NCBI GenBank assembly: GCA_018436785.1
Contig: JAHDKR010000081.1
Location: forward strand, 1-37,909
Length of the DNA: 37,909 bases
Direction: 5' to 3'
Origin: Synergistaceae bacterium
Lineage (GTDB): Bacteria; Synergistota; Synergistia; Synergistales; Aminobacteriaceae
The translations under genes and the position numbers were made by a program. Positions within the stretch are counted from its first letter, which is position 1. Each line of letters begins with the position of its first letter. Below the pieces are notes generated by a model, which was not told the DNA's origin, made no database searches, and saw nothing but the letters and a program-made list of their open reading frames with translations. This document shows positions 24,400-31,010 of this stretch, one piece after another.

Positions 24400-25371
24400 T
24401 TACAAGAGCGTCAGCAGCACGTGAAGGAGGGGCAGCAGCCCCGCCATGCCGAGCACGGAGATCAGCCAGCAGCTGTTCGCCATATCCAGGTCGAGCGCGT
24501 AGAGCGAGGGGGGCACCAGCGCGTTGAACGCCACCGGCATGGAGGAGAGGACGAGCACGACCTTGAGCGGAAGCCCTCCGGCGATGCCGCCCAGTCCCAG
24601 CAGAGCGGCGAGCGACGTGCAGACGGCCGGAACCAGCAGAAACTTTACGCCGAGAACGGCGACGCCTTCTTTCAGGTAGGCGGAGGTCTTGCCGAAGCGC
24701 ATGGCCATGCCGATGGAGGCCAGCAGGATCACCGTAGTCAGCGGAATGAGCAGCGCGTTGAGCTGCGAGAAGACCTCGGGGCGAGGCACATTGAGCAGGT
24801 TCAGCGTTGTTCCCGTCGTCAGGCTGAAGATGGAGACGAGAAGGAACGGATCGCGCTTCAGCCGTGCCGCGAGGCTCGCCCCGCCCGCGGTCTTCGCGTC
24901 GCTGTAGAGCCTGGCCACGGGGAAGCCGACGCCGTAGTAGACCATATCCTCGAACAGCTTGAAGAGCGGGACGTAGGCGTACCCCGCCTCGCCGAGAAAG
25001 ACGAAGGTCACCAGCCCGCCGATGGCCCCGATGTTGGTGAAAAACCCGCAGCAGAACATCGCCCCCGCCTGCGGTCGTTCCAGCCGGAAGAGACGCGCCA
25101 GCAGCGCGCCCGCAAGGCCGCCGAAGATGTGGCAGAAAGCGCCTATTCCGGCGAGCAGGGCAAGGCGAGGCTCGCGTATCTCCACCACCCAGAGCGCCCC
25201 GATGAAGGTGAACGGACCCAGGCCCAGAAGGGCGAGCCGCTGCAGAAAGGTTCGGAGCACGGGCATGGACCATCGCAGCCGGACGATCCCCCGCTCGCTC
25301 GCGAGCCGGACTCCGTACCCCAGCAGCAGCCCGAAGGCGATGACGGAAAAGGAATAAAGTATCCGGCTCAT
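24400..25371 (-). CDS. AEC family (auxin efflux carrier-like) transporter
   Basis: A 323-residue inner-membrane protein with about ten hydrophobic helices split by a central charged loop (ARLYSDAKTAGGASLAARLKRD, near residue 155-180). This is the membrane-transport pattern of bacterial AEC/malonate-type carriers. The two halves each contain a glycine/proline-rich re-entrant stretch (for example GFFTNIGAIGGLVTFVFLGEAG and SSMPVAFNALVPPSLYALD), as seen in the BART superfamily. The ATG overlaps by ATGA the stop of a tiny upstream ORF that has its own strong ribosome site. The gene's own site (AAGGAA) is poorly placed, so translational coupling is likely. Substrate is unknown; organic acids are common in the family. 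Confidence 0.85.
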   Translation of the reverse strand: MSRILYSFSVIAFGLLLGYGVRLASERGIVRLRWSMPVLRTFLQRLALLGLGPFTFIGALWVVEIREPRLALLAGIGAFCHIFGGLAGALLARLFRLERPQAGAMFCCGFFTNIGAIGGLVTFVFLGEAGYAYVPLFKLFEDMVYYGVGFPVARLYSDAKTAGGASLAARLKRDPFLLVSIFSLTTGTTLNLLNVPRPEVFSQLNALLIPLTTVILLASIGMAMRFGKTSAYLKEGVAVLGVKFLLVPAVCTSLAALLGLGGIAGGLPLKVVLVLSSMPVAFNALVPPSLYALDLDMANSCWLISVLGMAGLLPLLHVLLTLL

Positions 25372-25415
25372 ACTCCGGCTTCGTTCCTTTTTTCGATACT
25401 ATAGAGCGACTTCAC
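25368..25415 (-). CDS. Putative 15-residue leader peptide coupled to the AEC carrier
   Basis: A GTG codon at 25415 lies six bases after a near-perfect Shine-Dalgarno, AAGGAGGAG (plus 25422-25430), and opens a 15-codon frame (MKSLYSIEKRNEAGV). Its TGA overlaps the AEC start as ATGA. An in-frame ATG at 25439 would lengthen it to 23 residues but would lie at or next to the predicted transcription start. The AEC frame itself is closed upstream by a TAG, so this ribosome site cannot belong to a longer AEC protein. The likely role is translational coupling of the carrier. Confidence 0.45.
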   Translation of the reverse strand: MKSLYSIEKRNEAGV

Positions 25416-25446
25416 AAAGAACTCCTCCTTGATTCGCATGAAGGGT

Positions 25447-25475
25447 ATTATTCCCCGTGAAGCTCCCGATGTCAA
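25447..25475 (-). promoter_or_regulatory. Promoter of the AEC carrier
   Basis: On the minus strand a perfect TTGACA (plus 25470-25475), 17-base spacer and AATAAT (plus 25447-25452) make one of the two best sigma-70-type promoters in the window. Transcription would start near 25440. Its -35 is separated by a single base from the -35 of the divergent hydrolase promoter. Confidence 0.7.
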
Positions 25476-25476
25476 C

Positions 25477-25505
25477 GTGAAAAAACGCGCCCGGCGCGCT
25501 ATACT
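25477..25505 (+). promoter_or_regulatory. Promoter of the amidotransferase-like hydrolase/comB operon
   Basis: GTGAAA (25477-25482, four of six matches to TTGACA), a 17-base spacer and TATACT (25500-25505) give a reasonable promoter. The leader is about 45 bases. Confidence 0.55.
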
Positions 25506-25554
25506 TGAATCACACGCATGCGGCGCAGAAGCCGCGCACCAGGAGGGGAAGGCA

Positions 25555-26295
25555 ATGGATCGTCCGGTCATCGGCATTGTGGGAAATCTGCTCATTGAAC
25601 AAGCGGGGTTTTCGCCCGGTATGGAGCGGAGTTATGTGAACAACGACTATGTGGCCGCGGTGGAGCGCGCGGGAGGCATCCCGTTCATCCTGCCCGTCGT
25701 TCGCGGACAGGACGTGGCCGAACGCCAGACGGAGTGCGTCGACGCGCTGCTCATCTCCGGCGGGTATGACATGGATCCGCTGCTGTACGGGGAGGAACCG
25801 ATACGCGCCCTTGAGTACGTCTACAGGGAGACCGACATCTTCCAGCTTCGCACCATCAAGACGGCGCTGAAACGGGGGCAGCCCATCCTCGCCATCTGCA
25901 AGGGAATCCAGCTGCTGAACGTCGCCTGCGGAGGGACGCTCTACCAGGATCTCGGCGAGATCCCCGGCTCCTTCGTCAAACACTCGCAGAACAGAAAACG
26001 CTCCTGCCCCAGCCACACTGTGATCGCGGAGGGGGAGTCGCTCATCGCCGAACTCTTCGGGGGCGCCTTTCCTGTGAACAGCTACCACCACCAGGCGCTC
26101 AAGGAGATAGGGCGCGGACTTGTCGTCACCTCGCGCGCGATGGACGGCGTCGTCGAGTCGGTGGAGACGGAGGACGACTCTTTCGTCGTCGGCGTGCAGT
26201 GGCACCCCGAGATGATGCTCTCCGGCGGCGACGAAATGCTGCCGCTCTTCCTCCGTTTCGCGGAGGCGGCGGAACGCTTCGCGCTCTCGCGATGA
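25555..26295 (+). CDS. Gamma-glutamyl hydrolase-like class I amidotransferase (peptidase C26)
   Basis: A 246-residue cytoplasmic hydrolase similar to gamma-glutamyl-GABA hydrolase (PuuD). The start IGIVGNLLIE with NNDYVAAVERAGGIPFILP matches the family. LLISGGYDMDPLLYGEEP supplies the G-G-x-D-x-x-P-x-x-Y motif. The nucleophile cysteine lies in AICKGIQLLNVACGGTLYQDL, and the His/Glu pair in VGVQWHPEMM completes the triad. The elbow is C-K-G rather than the usual C-R-G. A longer frame opens upstream, but ATG 25555 has AGGAGGGG at the right distance. It overlaps the next gene by four bases. It may release glutamate from gamma-glutamyl compounds; the actual substrate is not shown. Confidence 0.9.
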   Translation: MDRPVIGIVGNLLIEQAGFSPGMERSYVNNDYVAAVERAGGIPFILPVVRGQDVAERQTECVDALLISGGYDMDPLLYGEEPIRALEYVYRETDIFQLRTIKTALKRGQPILAICKGIQLLNVACGGTLYQDLGEIPGSFVKHSQNRKRSCPSHTVIAEGESLIAELFGGAFPVNSYHHQALKEIGRGLVVTSRAMDGVVESVETEDDSFVVGVQWHPEMMLSGGDEMLPLFLRFAEAAERFALSR

Positions 26296-27041
26296 GCATA
26301 CGCTGCGACGTCGTCCTCTCGCCCTCGGAGACGCTCCCGGAGGCCGACTGCTGGCTCGTTATCGACATTCTGAGGGCCACCACGACGATGTGCGCCTACT
26401 TCGACGGCGGCGGCAAGCGCCTCTATCCGGCGGAGTCCATCGAGGAGGCCTTTACGCTGCGCGACAGGCTGGCACGGGAGGGGAACGCCCCGCTCCTGAT
26501 GGGCGAGCGGAACTCGCTTCCTCCCCCCGGCTTCGACCTCGGGAACTCCCCTCTGGAGCTGCTTGCCGCCGCGCCTGCAACACGCCCCGATGCCGTGATG
26601 GCGACGACCAACGGCACGAGGGCGCTGCTGAAGGCCGCGTCAAGCGGGGCGAAGGTCTATCCTGTGTGCGCGCGGAACGCGAACGCGACGCTCCGTGCGG
26701 CGCTCGGCGCCGGAGAGCGTATCGGCATCCTCTGCGCAGGGCTCTACGGACGCCCGGCCATGGACGACGCGGCCTGCGCGGGGTTGCTCGCCGAACAGAT
26801 CCTCGGACAGGGCGCGGTGCTGGACGACGGCGCGAAGATGGCGCTCTCCGTATGGCAGGCCGGAATGCGCAACCTCTCCGCGCTGCTGGGTGCGTCGGTG
26901 CACGGCGGCCGCCTGCTCTCGCTGGGGTTCGCCCCGGACATGGCCTACGCCGCCGAGATCGACGCCTCCAGTTCCGTGCTCGTGCTGAGCGAGGTGAAGG
27001 GACTCCCCTGCATCGTCCCCGGAAACACCCCCGCCGCTTGA
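26292..27041 (+). CDS. comB: Probable 2-phosphosulfolactate phosphatase (ComB family)
   Basis: A 249-residue protein of the ComB family, which dephosphorylates 2-phospho-3-sulfolactate in coenzyme M synthesis in methanogens; the family is also widespread in bacteria that do not make coenzyme M. Family signatures include VIDILRATTTM near residue 25, LLMGERNSLPPPGFDLGNSP (G-E-R-x-x-x-x-P-x-F-D-x-G-N-S-P) and ATTNGTRAL. The start overlaps the upstream stop as ATGA, so the pair is coupled. Its natural substrate here is uncertain; sulfolactate or a similar phosphoester is inferred only from the family. It converges with the PBP1A gene, 21 bases away, with no terminator between them. Confidence 0.85.
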   Translation: MSIRCDVVLSPSETLPEADCWLVIDILRATTTMCAYFDGGGKRLYPAESIEEAFTLRDRLAREGNAPLLMGERNSLPPPGFDLGNSPLELLAAAPATRPDAVMATTNGTRALLKAASSGAKVYPVCARNANATLRAALGAGERIGILCAGLYGRPAMDDAACAGLLAEQILGQGAVLDDGAKMALSVWQAGMRNLSALLGASVHGGRLLSLGFAPDMAYAAEIDASSSVLVLSEVKGLPCIVPGNTPAA

Positions 27042-27062
27042 TTCGTCGAGGAGGGGCGCGTT

Positions 27063-29198
27063 CTACTCGATATTGTATTTCTGGAGCAGCTCGCGCATCT
27101 TCTTCTCCGTCTCCGTTTCGATGAGCATCGCATCGGGAGCCGCGCGAACCGTAGGGGGAAGCGCGGGCTGCACGGTCCGCGGCCGCTTCTTTTCCGCCGG
27201 GGGCGGGGCGACCGCTGGCGTCTCCTTCGGAGGGGCCGGAGACGCCGTTTCTGACTCCTTGACGGGGTCCGTCGTTTCCTGCGCACTGCGCTCCCGCGGA
27301 ACAGGAGGCGTCTTTTCCGTGTTCTTCGGGAACGCGGCCGGGGCGCAGAGCGCATCGGCGGCGTATTCCATGAAGTCCTGCCAGATCGGAGCCGCGATCT
27401 TCCCTCCGGTCGCCCCCTTCCCGAGCGGTTTCCTGTCGTCGTCGCCCACGTAGACGGCGGCGCAGAAGCCCGGAATGCCGCCGACGAACCACGCGTCGCG
27501 GAAGTCGTTCGTCGTCCCCGTTTTGCCGAAGACCTGGAACCCGTCGATACGAGCGGCGCGACCCGTTCCGGACGAAACGGCCTTGATGAGAATGTCCCTG
27601 ATCCCGTACGCGGCGTATTCGGAGAGGACGCGCTTCTTCTCTTCCTCCGCTTTGAAGAGGACGTTCCCGTCGGCGTCGCGAATCTCGCGGACGAGCGTCG
27701 GGACGATCCGGTACCCTCCATTTCCGAAGACCGAGAAAGCCGCCGCCATTTCCAGCGGCGTCAGCGAGGCGCTCCCCAGCGCCATCGTCGGATTGTCCGG
27801 AAGGTACGGCGTGGTGATGCCCATGCTGCGGACGGTTTCCGCCACAACTTTCGCCCCCGCGGCGCTCAACGCCCGGACCGCCGGGACGTTCAGCGACCCG
27901 ATAATCGCCCGCTCGACGGTCACGCTCCCCCGGAACTTTCCGTCGTAGTTTCTGGGCGACCATCTGTTCCTCCCCGAGCCGAACGAAATCGGGGCGTCCT
28001 GAATCGTCGTCGCCCCGCTCCACCCCTTCTTCTCGAAGAGCGTTGCGTACACGAGCGGCTTGAACGCCGAGCCCGGCTGGCGGTACGCCTGAACGGCCCT
28101 GTCGAACTGGCTTTCGTGCCAGTCCTTACCGCCGACGAGCGCCCTGACGCCTCCGGTCTCCGAGTCCAGCCCCACGATCGCGAGCTGGTGTTTCGACCGG
28201 GCGGCGATGCGCTCGCCCGCCTCCTGCAGATCGGGGTCGAGCATCGTGTGGACGCGCAGTCCCCCGCCGTACGCGCCGTTCACCCCGTACTGGGGCAGCA
28301 GCGTGTCGTTGAGCACCCTCATCGCGTAGTACGGATACCGCACGTGCGCCGAAGGAAGGTTTCCCGGCTCAGGAACGAGCGCGACCGGCGCTTCCGCATC
28401 GGAACGCTCCTGCGCGGAGATCGCGCCGGTTTCGAACATCCGCGCCAGCACGCGCCTCTTTCCGGCTTCAGCGGCGTCGGGCGACGCGCCCGGATTGGTG
28501 CGGTTGGGGGAGGGGATCACTCCGGCCAGAAGCGCCGCCTCTCCGAGGGAGAGATCCCGCGCATGTTTTCCGAAGTACACTTGCGAGGCCGTCTCCACGC
28601 CCCACGCTCCGCGGCCGAAGTAGATCTCGTTGAGATACTTCTCCAGGATCTCTTCCTTCGAAAACTCGCTTTCCAGCCGGAACGCGATGATCGCCTCGCG
28701 GACCTTCCGTTCGATCGTCCGCTCGCGGGAGAGGAACATGTTGCGCGCCAGCTGCTGCGTAATCGTGCTGCCGCCCTGGCGGATCGTTCCGGCGCGCCGG
28801 TTCTCGATGGCGGCCCGAGCGATCGCGGCCAGGCTCACCCCCCGGTGCGACGGGAAGCGCGCGTCCTCCGCCGCGATCACGGCCTTCGGTATCCACGGGG
28901 ATATTCCGGAGAGGGGAAGCTCCACCCTGTCTTCGATGAAAAAACGCGCGAACGGCTTCCCGTACCTGTCGTAGAGCACCGTCGTCCTCATCGGACGGTA
29001 CGAGCGGAGCTTCTCGACGGACGGAACGCCTTCGATGTCGAACCGGAGCGCGGCGTGGACGGCGAACTCCCAGGAGAGCCACAGAAGAATGGGGATCACG
29101 GAAAGACGGACCAGCAAAAGAGCGGCGGCGGAGAAGAACCTCCCCGCGAAGTCGATACACCTGCTTGTTTTGGTCTCTTGCACATGCTTCCAGTTCAT
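27063..29198 (-). CDS. mrcA: Penicillin-binding protein 1A, bifunctional peptidoglycan synthase
   Basis: A 711-residue inner-membrane enzyme that polymerises and crosslinks peptidoglycan outside the membrane. After one membrane anchor (about residues 26-46) comes the GT51 glycosyltransferase. Glu111 lies in AAEDARFPSHRG, with RQGGSTITQQLARN and IYFGRGAWGVETASQVYFGK further on. The transpeptidase has Ser377 in RQPGSAFKPLVY (S-x-x-K), GSLNV (S-x-N) and FGKTGTT (K-T-G). A Pro/Glu/Lys-rich tail of about 90 residues follows the catalytic domain. The GT and TP domains are adjacent with little insertion, shorter than in E. coli PBP1A. No accessory lipoprotein gene is nearby. Confidence 0.94.
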   Translation of the reverse strand: MNWKHVQETKTSRCIDFAGRFFSAAALLLVRLSVIPILLWLSWEFAVHAALRFDIEGVPSVEKLRSYRPMRTTVLYDRYGKPFARFFIEDRVELPLSGISPWIPKAVIAAEDARFPSHRGVSLAAIARAAIENRRAGTIRQGGSTITQQLARNMFLSRERTIERKVREAIIAFRLESEFSKEEILEKYLNEIYFGRGAWGVETASQVYFGKHARDLSLGEAALLAGVIPSPNRTNPGASPDAAEAGKRRVLARMFETGAISAQERSDAEAPVALVPEPGNLPSAHVRYPYYAMRVLNDTLLPQYGVNGAYGGGLRVHTMLDPDLQEAGERIAARSKHQLAIVGLDSETGGVRALVGGKDWHESQFDRAVQAYRQPGSAFKPLVYATLFEKKGWSGATTIQDAPISFGSGRNRWSPRNYDGKFRGSVTVERAIIGSLNVPAVRALSAAGAKVVAETVRSMGITTPYLPDNPTMALGSASLTPLEMAAAFSVFGNGGYRIVPTLVREIRDADGNVLFKAEEEKKRVLSEYAAYGIRDILIKAVSSGTGRAARIDGFQVFGKTGTTNDFRDAWFVGGIPGFCAAVYVGDDDRKPLGKGATGGKIAAPIWQDFMEYAADALCAPAAFPKNTEKTPPVPRERSAQETTDPVKESETASPAPPKETPAVAPPPAEKKRPRTVQPALPPTVRAAPDAMLIETETEKKMRELLQKYNIE

Positions 29199-29281
29199 GG
29201 ACCCTCCCCTGTTTCTTCCCCTTGCGAACCCGACGGAGAGGAACCCGATTATTTTTTATTTTGTTCTGCAACCGTGCCCGT

Positions 29282-29310
29282 ATTATAGGCCGAGAGAGGA
29301 AAAGGCGCAA
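29282..29310 (-). promoter_or_regulatory. Promoter of the PBP1A gene
   Basis: On the minus strand TTGCGC (plus 29305-29310) and consensus TATAAT (plus 29282-29287) are separated by exactly 17 bases. The leader is about 75 bases and passes through an AT-rich run (plus 29247-29264). Confidence 0.7.
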
Positions 29311-29347
29311 GGATACTTCACGCAACGCGATGAAACCGCTCGCGCTC

Positions 29348-29376
29348 TTGCAACGGCGCCGCGTTGTGTGTACCAT
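29348..29376 (+). promoter_or_regulatory. Promoter of the AlbA_2-type regulator gene
   Basis: TTGCAA (29348-29353), a 17-base spacer and TACCAT (29371-29376) form a fair promoter. The spacer contains CAACG/CGTTG half-sites around a GGCGCC core (29351-29366), a possible operator. The leader would be about 55 bases. Confidence 0.45.
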
Positions 29377-29436
29377 GAGCGCGGCGGAAAGCGCCTTCAA
29401 CAAGCGAATACGGATACATTTCGAGGAGCTGGGGAT

Positions 29437-30894
29437 ATGAAGAGAGCTGCACTAATCACAGCCGACGAGGGCAAGACTCTGGAGTTCAAGAAGGATATTT
29501 CTTCTCCCCGGAACCTGCTCAAGACTCTGGTGGCTTTCGCAAACACAGCCGGGGGCAGGATCGTCATCGGGGTGGAGGACAAAACCCGTCGACCGATAGG
29601 AATCGACAATCCGCTGGACGAGGAGGAGCGTCTCTGCAACATGATCGCGGATTCCATATCTCCCCGTTTGGTCCCCAGTATAGAACTGACCACTGTCGAC
29701 GGGAAGACGCTGCTTCTGGTCGAGGTGTTCTTGAGCAGTTCGCGCCCGCACTACATAGTCTCCGAAGGTCCCGAGGCAGGAGTATACGTTCGCCTGGGCT
29801 CCACGAACCGCCAGGCGGACCGCGAGTTGATAGCCGAGCTTCACCGTTCAGTCGAGGGAGTCTCGTTCGATGAATTGCCCATGCCCCACCTTACCGTGGA
29901 CGATCTTGCGATGAACTCGATTAAGAGTTCCTTTGAAGACATTCGCGAAGTCGACGAAAAGACGCTCCTCACTCTGAGACTGCTGATCAAAGAGCAAGGG
30001 AGAAATGTACCGACCAAAGGCGGCATCCTGCTTTACGGTAGAGATCGTCCTGCTCACTTTCCCGACTGCTGGGCTCAGTGCGGCCGTTTCATCGGCGTCG
30101 ATAAAACCCGGATATTCGACCATATAGAACTCGAAGGCCCGTTGCCGTCGCTGGTGGATTCCATCATGCTCTTCCTGAAGAAGCATGCCATGCGCGGCGC
30201 GGATTTTTCCGAAGTGCGTCGAAAGGATGTCTGGAGCATACCCATTGAGCCTTTGCGCGAAGCGGTTGTCAACGCCGTGGTGCATGCCGACTGGTCCCAG
30301 AGGGGCGCTCCGGTACGTGTCGCTTTCTTTGACGACCGTATCGAGATCGAAAACCCCGGCATTCTGCCTCCGGGAATGACCGTCGAGGACATGCGGGCCG
30401 GAGTTTCCAAAATACGCAATCCGGTGATTGCGCGCGTCTTTCGGGAGTTGAAACTGATCGAACAGTGGGGATCCGGTATTCCCCGCATCTTCCGGGAAAC
30501 TGCTGCCGGAGGGTTTCCCGAGCCATATTTCATCGAACTGGGTCTGCGGCTGCGTTTTGTTTTTCCGCTGACGAAACCGTTGAAGATTGACGAAGAGCAG
30601 CCTGCGCCACAGTCGGAAGAACGGCTAGAGTCACGGCTAGAGTCACGGCTAGAGTCGCGGCTGGCGGCTAAAGTCGTCTTGTTGATCGAATCTCAGGAAG
30701 CAGGAAAGGCGGAATTAGCGCGGGAACTAGGTCATAAGAGCGTCTCGGGTGAGCTTCACAAGCAGATCAGGCGGTTGATTGCTCTTGACTGGATTGAAAT
30801 GACCGTCCCGGAAAAGCCGAACAGTCGGTTGCAGAAGTATCGCCTGACCGATGAAGGAAAAAAGGCGCTGGATATAGAGAAAGAACAAAAGTGA
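29437..30894 (+). CDS. AlbA_2/Schlafen-domain ATP-binding regulator
   Basis: A 485-residue protein of the AlbA_2 (Schlafen-like) family often annotated as putative transcriptional regulator or RecG-related. The N-terminal AlbA_2 domain (about 10-125) has EGKTLEFKKDISS, FANTAGGRIVIGVED and YVRLGSTNRQADRE. A C-terminal GHKL-like ATPase (HATPase_c_4, about 270-365) has PLREAVVNAVVHADW, FDDRIEIENPG and QWGSGIPRI. A four-fold ESRL repeat (about 395-409) links to a winged-helix tail (420-480). The start is ATG 29437, after GAGGAGCTGGGG; the frame is open further upstream without support. Frequent rare codons such as CTA and lower local GC suggest it was acquired. Such genes often sit in defence or restriction loci. 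Confidence 0.85.
   Translation: MKRAALITADEGKTLEFKKDISSPRNLLKTLVAFANTAGGRIVIGVEDKTRRPIGIDNPLDEEERLCNMIADSISPRLVPSIELTTVDGKTLLLVEVFLSSSRPHYIVSEGPEAGVYVRLGSTNRQADRELIAELHRSVEGVSFDELPMPHLTVDDLAMNSIKSSFEDIREVDEKTLLTLRLLIKEQGRNVPTKGGILLYGRDRPAHFPDCWAQCGRFIGVDKTRIFDHIELEGPLPSLVDSIMLFLKKHAMRGADFSEVRRKDVWSIPIEPLREAVVNAVVHADWSQRGAPVRVAFFDDRIEIENPGILPPGMTVEDMRAGVSKIRNPVIARVFRELKLIEQWGSGIPRIFRETAAGGFPEPYFIELGLRLRFVFPLTKPLKIDEEQPAPQSEERLESRLESRLESRLAAKVVLLIESQEAGKAELARELGHKSVSGELHKQIRRLIALDWIEMTVPEKPNSRLQKYRLTDEGKKALDIEKEQK
30622..30663 (+). repeat. 12-base tandem repeat coding for ESRL units
   Basis: Three consecutive copies of CGGCTAGAGTCA (30622-30633, 30634-30645, 30646-30657 with a final G) are followed by a partial fourth (CGGCTG). 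Being a multiple of three, copy-number changes would keep the frame and lengthen the charged linker between the ATPase and winged-helix parts of the AlbA_2-type protein. Confidence 0.9.
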
Positions 30895-30907
30895 AACAGT
30901 TCGATTC

Positions 30908-30966
30908 ATCGGAAGGACAAGGAGACCACCCGCGACGCCGTGCGGCAGGCCATCCGGGACTTTTCT
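30908..30966 (+). pseudogene. Possible decayed gene remnant after the AlbA_2-type gene
   Basis: Just after the stop, one frame reads KDKETTRDAVRQAIRDF, with protein-like composition and codon use, and then becomes nonsense before the kinase gene on the other strand. The adjoining upstream bases give F-I-G if one base is missing. From memory this resembles the C-terminal region of type I restriction HsdR subunits, but I cannot verify that. It has no start or ribosome site of its own. If real, it is a frameshifted leftover of a larger gene. Confidence 0.25.
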
Positions 30967-30978
30967 CTCCCGTCTACG

Positions 30979-30990
30979 AACCGGCCGGTT
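30979..30990. repeat. 12-bp perfect palindrome between convergent genes
   Basis: AACCGGCCGGTT lies in the 116-base gap between the AlbA_2-type gene and the convergent hybrid kinase. No T-run follows on either strand, so it is not a convincing intrinsic terminator. Function unknown. Confidence 0.4.
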
Positions 30991-31010
30991 TGGCGTAGCG
31001 GGGCGCGCGT

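Noticed and set aside
24382..25404. Plus-strand frame of 340 codons opposite the AEC carrier
   Set aside because: The translation is rich in Gln, Glu, Arg and His with no hydrophobic core or motif, as expected for the complement of a membrane-protein gene.
29375..29440. A 21-codon ORF ending in ATGA at the AlbA_2-type start
   Set aside because: It resembles the AEC leader ORF but has no ribosome site, and its ATG falls on the predicted -10, so it would not be in the transcript.
30622..30663. CRISPR-like repeat
   Set aside because: The units are 12 bases, directly adjacent without spacers and in frame within a gene, so this is a coding tandem repeat.
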